NCBI RefSeq assembly: GCF_946480305.1
Contig: NZ_CAMLJQ010000014.1
Location: forward strand, 1-64,000
Reading direction: 5' to 3'
DNA from: an uncultured Caldimonas sp.
GTDB lineage: Bacteria; Pseudomonadota; Gammaproteobacteria; Burkholderiales; Burkholderiaceae
Length of the DNA: 64,000 nucleotides
Positions 60,459-64,000 of this stretch are shown here, piece by piece; position 1 is the stretch's first letter, and the number at the start of each line of letters is the position of its first letter. A program made the translations under genes and the position numbers. The notes under the pieces are model-generated. The model did no database searches and was not told the origin of the DNA. It worked only from the letters and a program-made list of their open reading frames with translations.

Positions 60459-61865
60459 ATGACCCCTGCATCCCGTTCCTTCCAACCCTGCCGGGGCCAG
60501 CTTCGGCACGCACGAGCCACCTGCCTCTTCACCCTGGTGCTGGCACTTGGCGCGTCGGCGCAGACCCGCATCGACAGCGGCGGCGTCTCGGCCAGCGGCA
60601 GCGTGATCGGCGATGACGTGCTCTACAGCATTGGCGGCGGTCGCGCGGTCTCGATGGGCGGCGCCGCCCACATGCGCAGCATCGGCGTCGGGGTCGGCTG
60701 GAACAGCAACCTGATCTGCGGCGACATGAGCATCAGCACGACGATCCGCAACCAGCTCAACGGCATCACCAACGGCTTCCAGGCCATCATGAGTGACGTC
60801 ATCGAGAGCGCGACCAGCGCGGTGGCCTCGCTGCCGGCGATGATCATCCAGCGGGCGGACCCTGCCCTCTACAACATGCTGACCAATGGCGTGCTGCAGG
60901 CCCGCATGGACTTCGACCGCTCGAAGCTGACCTGCCGGGCGATGGCGAACCGCATGGCGGACATGGCGGGCGGCCAGACCGGCTGGGGGCAGATGGCCGA
61001 AGGCATGGCGCTGCGCGATGCGTCGGCCAGTGGCGATGCCGTCTCGGCCGTCGAGGAGGCCGAGACCAGTCGCGGCAACAACGGTGTGCCCTGGGTGGGT
61101 GGCGGCAACGCCGGTGGCAGCGGGCAGCCGTCGATCAAGGTCGTGTCCGACGTGACGCATGCCGGCTACAACCTGCTCAACGGGCGCGGCGTGGCCGATA
61201 CCTCGTCGATCGCCGCCGCGTCCTGCGGCGGGCGACTGACCTGCCAGACCTGGAACTCGCCGGGAGCCGCCGCGACCTGGGCTGTCCGCGTGCTGGGCGA
61301 ACGCCAGCAGCGCACCTGCGAGGGCTGCACCAAAACCGAGACCACCCCCGGTGTCGGACTGACGCCACTGATCCAGGAGGAATACGAGGCCAAGCTCGAA
61401 GCGCTGCAGGGCCTGGTGACGGGTGAAGAGCCGATCACCGGCGCGAGCCTGGCCTCGGCCGGCAGCGCCTCGCTGCCGGTCACGCGAGGTGTCATCGAAG
61501 CGCTGCGGGACGAGCCGGACCAGGATGTGCTGGGTCGGCGGCTCGCCTCGGAGGTCGCGTTGGCCAGCGTGATAGAGAAGGCGCTGCTGCTGCAGCGCAC
61601 GCTGCTCGCCGGCAAGAAGGAGCCCAACGTGGCCGCGAACCAGTTGGCGGTTGACGCGGTGGACCGCGAGAACGCGACGCTGGCACAGGAGATCGAGAGC
61701 CTGAAGACGGAGCTGGCACTGCGGCGCGAGTTGGCGGGCAACTCGGCGATGGCGATCATCCAGCGCCACGGCGCGCGCAGCGCGGGCTCGCGAGGCATCT
61801 ACCAGGGCGACGCTGCCCGGGATCGCGTCGAGCAGATCAAGAAGCCGGGAGGGGCGACGCCGTGA
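60459..61865 (+). CDS. ICE protein PFL_4711 family (TIGR03755)
   Basis: The 468-aa precursor has a signal peptide (LFTLVLALGASA), then a beta/Gly-rich segment (GGVSASGSVIGDDVLYSIGGG), conserved GWNSNLICGDMSISTTIRNQL, and SCGGRLTCQTWNSPGAAATWAVRVLGERQQRTCEGC with several cysteines. A long C-terminal coiled coil follows. It is the TIGR03755 family, in the place of TraN/TraH-type pilus assembly proteins. Start chosen at ATG 60459 just after the previous stop; the longer frame lies in that gene. Confidence 0.85.
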   Translation: MTPASRSFQPCRGQLRHARATCLFTLVLALGASAQTRIDSGGVSASGSVIGDDVLYSIGGGRAVSMGGAAHMRSIGVGVGWNSNLICGDMSISTTIRNQLNGITNGFQAIMSDVIESATSAVASLPAMIIQRADPALYNMLTNGVLQARMDFDRSKLTCRAMANRMADMAGGQTGWGQMAEGMALRDASASGDAVSAVEEAETSRGNNGVPWVGGGNAGGSGQPSIKVVSDVTHAGYNLLNGRGVADTSSIAAASCGGRLTCQTWNSPGAAATWAVRVLGERQQRTCEGCTKTETTPGVGLTPLIQEEYEAKLEALQGLVTGEEPITGASLASAGSASLPVTRGVIEALRDEPDQDVLGRRLASEVALASVIEKALLLQRTLLAGKKEPNVAANQLAVDAVDRENATLAQEIESLKTELALRRELAGNSAMAIIQRHGARSAGSRGIYQGDAARDRVEQIKKPGGATP

Positions 61866-62209
61866 GCCGCAAGTGGGTTCGGTCCTGGCTGTTCAGCAAG
61901 CGGGTGGGATGGGCGTTGTTCTGGGCCTCGGTGCTGATCGGCGCGTGCTTGGTCATCAACCTCGTCGGCATCCACCTGCTCGGCGGCATCGGGCAATGGG
62001 AGCACTGGATGGCTGCACACGCTGGCCATTTCCTGGTGTGGCGCGCGTGCCTCTACGCCGCGCTCGGCCTGGCCTGGCTGCGCCTGCGTCGCAAGGTGGT
62101 CGGCGTGGACGCACCGATCCACGCCCAGGTTCGGCTGTTGCGGTCGGAGATTGCCGCCGTCGTCGCGATCGTCGTGCTTGAGAGCACCGTGCTGCTACGC
62201 ACGCCTTGA
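61862..62209 (+). CDS. small ICE membrane protein, 115 aa
   Basis: The 115-aa protein has three hydrophobic segments (VGWALFWASVLIGACLVINLVG, FLVWRACLYAALGLAWLRL and AAVVAIVVLESTVLL). It is commonly annotated as hypothetical at this place in ICE clusters. It overlaps the previous gene by 4 nt and precedes traG by 9 nt. Role in the mating complex is inferred. Confidence 0.72.
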   Translation: MSRKWVRSWLFSKRVGWALFWASVLIGACLVINLVGIHLLGGIGQWEHWMAAHAGHFLVWRACLYAALGLAWLRLRRKVVGVDAPIHAQVRLLRSEIAAVVAIVVLESTVLLRTP

Positions 62210-62218
62210 GGACGCGGC

Positions 62219-63724
62219 ATGACGCTGTACACCACCGACTACCTGGAGTACTACCTGACGCTGGTGGGCTGGATCGTCCACAACGGCATCTGGAACGTCG
62301 TGGTTGCCAGCGGTGTGTTCGCCCTGCCCTTCCTAGCGATCATCGTGCAGGAGTGGCTGCGTGCGCGGGCCGAGGGAGCCGACGAGGGCAACAAGGGGGT
62401 GTTGTCGGCGATGCGCATCGAGAACCGGGTGTGGGCCGCGATCGTCGTCATCATGTTCGCGGGCATGCCCACCGTGCCGATCAACCTGGCGACGCTGGAG
62501 TTCGATCGGACGCGGTCGGAGCAGTGTGACGTCGACGTGCCGACGCCTGCCGATACGCGGTGGTCCGATGCGTACACGACGCTCAACGACCAGACGGCGC
62601 ATGTGCCGGTGTGGTGGTTTTTCATGCACGCGATCTCGAAGGGGGTGACTGGCGCGGCGGTGGCGGCCATTCCCTGCGGGACGGACCTGAGGCAGATGCG
62701 CATGGAGATCGATGCCGAGCGCATCGACGATCCGGTGCTGGCCCAGGAGGTGGCGGATTTCACGCGCGACTGCTACGGGCCGGCGCGCGCGAAGCTGTTC
62801 ATGTCGCGGTCCGAGCTGTCGGATGAACAAAAGCACGATGTGACGTGGATCGGGTCGAACTACTTCCTCGAATCGGACGGGTTCTACGACAACTATCGAT
62901 CAAAGACGCCGAGAGCGGCGTGGCCGTATGACGGCACGCGAGATGCGGGGCTGGCCGAGGTGCCCAGCGGGGGTGGCTACCCGACGTGCCGGCAGTGGTG
63001 GTCGGACGACACGCACGGCCTGCGTCATCGGCTGCTGAACCAGGTCGACCCGAATCTGCGCGAGCGGTTTGCGAGCTGGGCGGGCTTCATGTCGCCAGGA
63101 CAAGTCGACGACTCCATCGTTCGGGCCATCGCGGCGCCACGGCAGCAGACGATGAACCAGGGGCAGGCGTTCGCCGACTACGGCGGGCAGGTGGACATGA
63201 GCCTGCCCAACATGGCGGCCCGTGGCGTATCGGACCTGGGGCTCACGGCCGGCTCGCTGAGCTTCTTTCCAGCGATGGACGCCGTGCGGCAGGCGCTGCC
63301 GATGGTGCTGTCGTTCCTGAAGATGGGCATCTTCATCTGCATTCCGCTGGTGCTGCTGTTCGGCACCTACGACCTGAAGACGGTTGTGACCGTGAGCTGT
63401 GTCGAGTTCGCGGTGTTCTTCGTGGACTTCTGGTTTCAGCTCGCGCGCTGGGTCGACAGCACGATCCTCGATGCGCTCTATGGGTGGGATTCACCGCACA
63501 GCAACTTCAACCCGCTGATGGGGCTGAACAATGCGTTCGGCGACATGCTGCTGAACTTCGTCACGGCGACGATGTTCATCGTGCTTCCTGGGCTGTGGGT
63601 GACTGCCTTGACTTGGACCGGCCTTCGAACAGGCGGCGCTCTCCAAGGCCTTGCCGAGGGAACGAAAGGTGCTGGGCAGGCTGGGTCCAAGGGAGTCGAT
63701 ACCGCAGTCCGCGCAGCACGATAA
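62219..63724 (+). CDS. traG: TraG N-terminal-domain conjugation protein
   Basis: This 501-aa inner-membrane protein has the TraG-N pattern: segments near the N terminus (LVGWIVHNGIWNVVVASGVFALPFLAII) and a cluster at the C-terminal part (MVLSFLKMGIFICIPLVLLFGTYDL, VSCVEFAVFFVDFWFQLA, LLNFVTATMFIVLPGLWVTAL in pieces). In F-type systems TraG helps mating-pair stabilisation. It ends at 63724, 23 nt before a converging small gene. Confidence 0.88.
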   Translation: MTLYTTDYLEYYLTLVGWIVHNGIWNVVVASGVFALPFLAIIVQEWLRARAEGADEGNKGVLSAMRIENRVWAAIVVIMFAGMPTVPINLATLEFDRTRSEQCDVDVPTPADTRWSDAYTTLNDQTAHVPVWWFFMHAISKGVTGAAVAAIPCGTDLRQMRMEIDAERIDDPVLAQEVADFTRDCYGPARAKLFMSRSELSDEQKHDVTWIGSNYFLESDGFYDNYRSKTPRAAWPYDGTRDAGLAEVPSGGGYPTCRQWWSDDTHGLRHRLLNQVDPNLRERFASWAGFMSPGQVDDSIVRAIAAPRQQTMNQGQAFADYGGQVDMSLPNMAARGVSDLGLTAGSLSFFPAMDAVRQALPMVLSFLKMGIFICIPLVLLFGTYDLKTVVTVSCVEFAVFFVDFWFQLARWVDSTILDALYGWDSPHSNFNPLMGLNNAFGDMLLNFVTATMFIVLPGLWVTALTWTGLRTGGALQGLAEGTKGAGQAGSKGVDTAVRAAR

Positions 63725-63746
63725 AGACCTTCAGACGCTCCCCGGC

Positions 63747-63959
63747 TCAATCATCCTCAAACCTTGGATCCGGATCGTCGTTGTAGTTCTTCGGATCGTA
63801 GAAGACGCTTGCCCTGTGGTCCTGATCCATCCACTTGAGGTCCGGGTGCTCAGCTGCTGGCGACCGGTTGACCCAGGCTGCACCGACCAAAATGACAACC
63901 AACATTGCGACCCAGAAAGCAACATACGCGAGTACGACGAGGGCAACGATCGCGACCAC
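63747..63959 (-). CDS. small membrane protein, 70 aa, minus strand
   Basis: The 70-aa product has one strong membrane segment (IVALVVLAYVAFWVAMLVVILVGAAW) and a short polar tail with KWMDQDHRASVFYDP and acidic DPDPRFEDD. It converges on traG and may begin a region of minus-strand genes outside the window. No family is recognised. The hydrophobic helix plus acidic tail make it more likely real than shadow. Confidence 0.5.
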   Translation of the reverse strand: MVAIVALVVLAYVAFWVAMLVVILVGAAWVNRSPAAEHPDLKWMDQDHRASVFYDPKNYNDDPDPRFEDD

Positions 63960-64000
63960 TGGGGTCAGAGCCGATGCCAGGGGCGCCGGTGCGCCCTTGC

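Noticed and set aside
60180..61769. 529-aa minus-strand open frame
   Set aside because: Antisense to the PFL_4711-family gene, with Arg/His/Ala-rich shadow composition.
1..64000. CRISPR array
   Set aside because: No regularly spaced direct repeats with unique spacers were seen; the palindromes at 15.1-15.4 kb are too few and too far apart.
1..64000. tRNA or rRNA genes
   Set aside because: No cloverleaf or rRNA-like sequence was recognised by eye in the intergenic regions; a covariance search would be needed to be certain.
1..64000. integrase or relaxase gene
   Set aside because: No tyrosine recombinase (R..H.RH..Y) or TraI-type protein was found among the translated frames; these should be outside the window.

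Overview
This window is about 64 kb of GC-rich DNA. It reads as most of an integrative and conjugative element (ICE) of the PFGI-1/ICEclc family, carried by a Gram-negative proteobacterium. I infer a betaproteobacterium of the Burkholderiales type, from the base composition, the metal gene set and the CueR-style promoters. The species itself cannot be read from the sequence. No integrase, relaxase (TraI), tRNA or rRNA gene is visible, so the element ends and the relaxase region lie outside the window.

Left region (about 0.4-8.8 kb, minus strand): a compact defence island. A small ribbon-helix-helix regulator leads into vsr (T:G mismatch endonuclease), a C5-cytosine DNA methyltransferase, a GHKL (MORC/Hsp90-like) ATPase, an SF2 helicase fused to an Mrr-type nuclease domain, an unrecognised 175-aa protein, a PIN-like nuclease and an Eco29kI-type GIY-YIG restriction endonuclease. 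Several genes overlap or abut, so this looks like one composite restriction system rather than a simple R-M pair. It is the best candidate for an under-described system here.

ICE regulatory and replication core (9.5-28.6 kb, plus strand): alpA, parA, a small HicA/Shi-like gene, parB and a DUF2857 gene (the ICEclc-type control operon); a STY4528-type replication protein with iteron-like repeats inside its coding sequence; an intergenic region with three 25-bp palindromes; then PFL_4669-family, DUF3158, ssb and topB. After a 0.7-kb non-coding stretch come conserved ICE genes (DUF3577, DUF3275, a DUF6094 methyltransferase, an SF2/SNF2-like helicase and small unknowns), many preceded by a hairpin-rich leader.

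Metal cargo (29.3-42 kb): a copper module. Three promoters with the CueR architecture (TTGACC, 19-bp spacer with a dyad, weak -10) drive a Cu P-type ATPase, an operon of a copper chaperone and small membrane or periplasmic proteins, and a divergent operon with a CzcI-like protein, a cupredoxin and a CzcCBA-type RND efflux pump. No MerR-family regulator is encoded in the window.

Conjugation region (42.2-63.7 kb): the standard ordered set of ICE mating genes (PilL-like, PFL_4693, lytic transglycosylase, PFL_4695, TraD, TIGR03747, RAQPRD, TIGR03758/45/50/46/49/52/51, the VirB4-like ATPase, a DsbA-like protein, RadC, TIGR03757/56/55 and TraG-N). It is interrupted at 48.1-49.9 kb by a minus-strand islet holding what looks like the C-terminal end of a nuclease polymorphic toxin, an immunity-type gene, a DUF7668-like gene and a pseudopilin remnant.

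Family names come from memory of conserved motifs and gene order; no database search was run.
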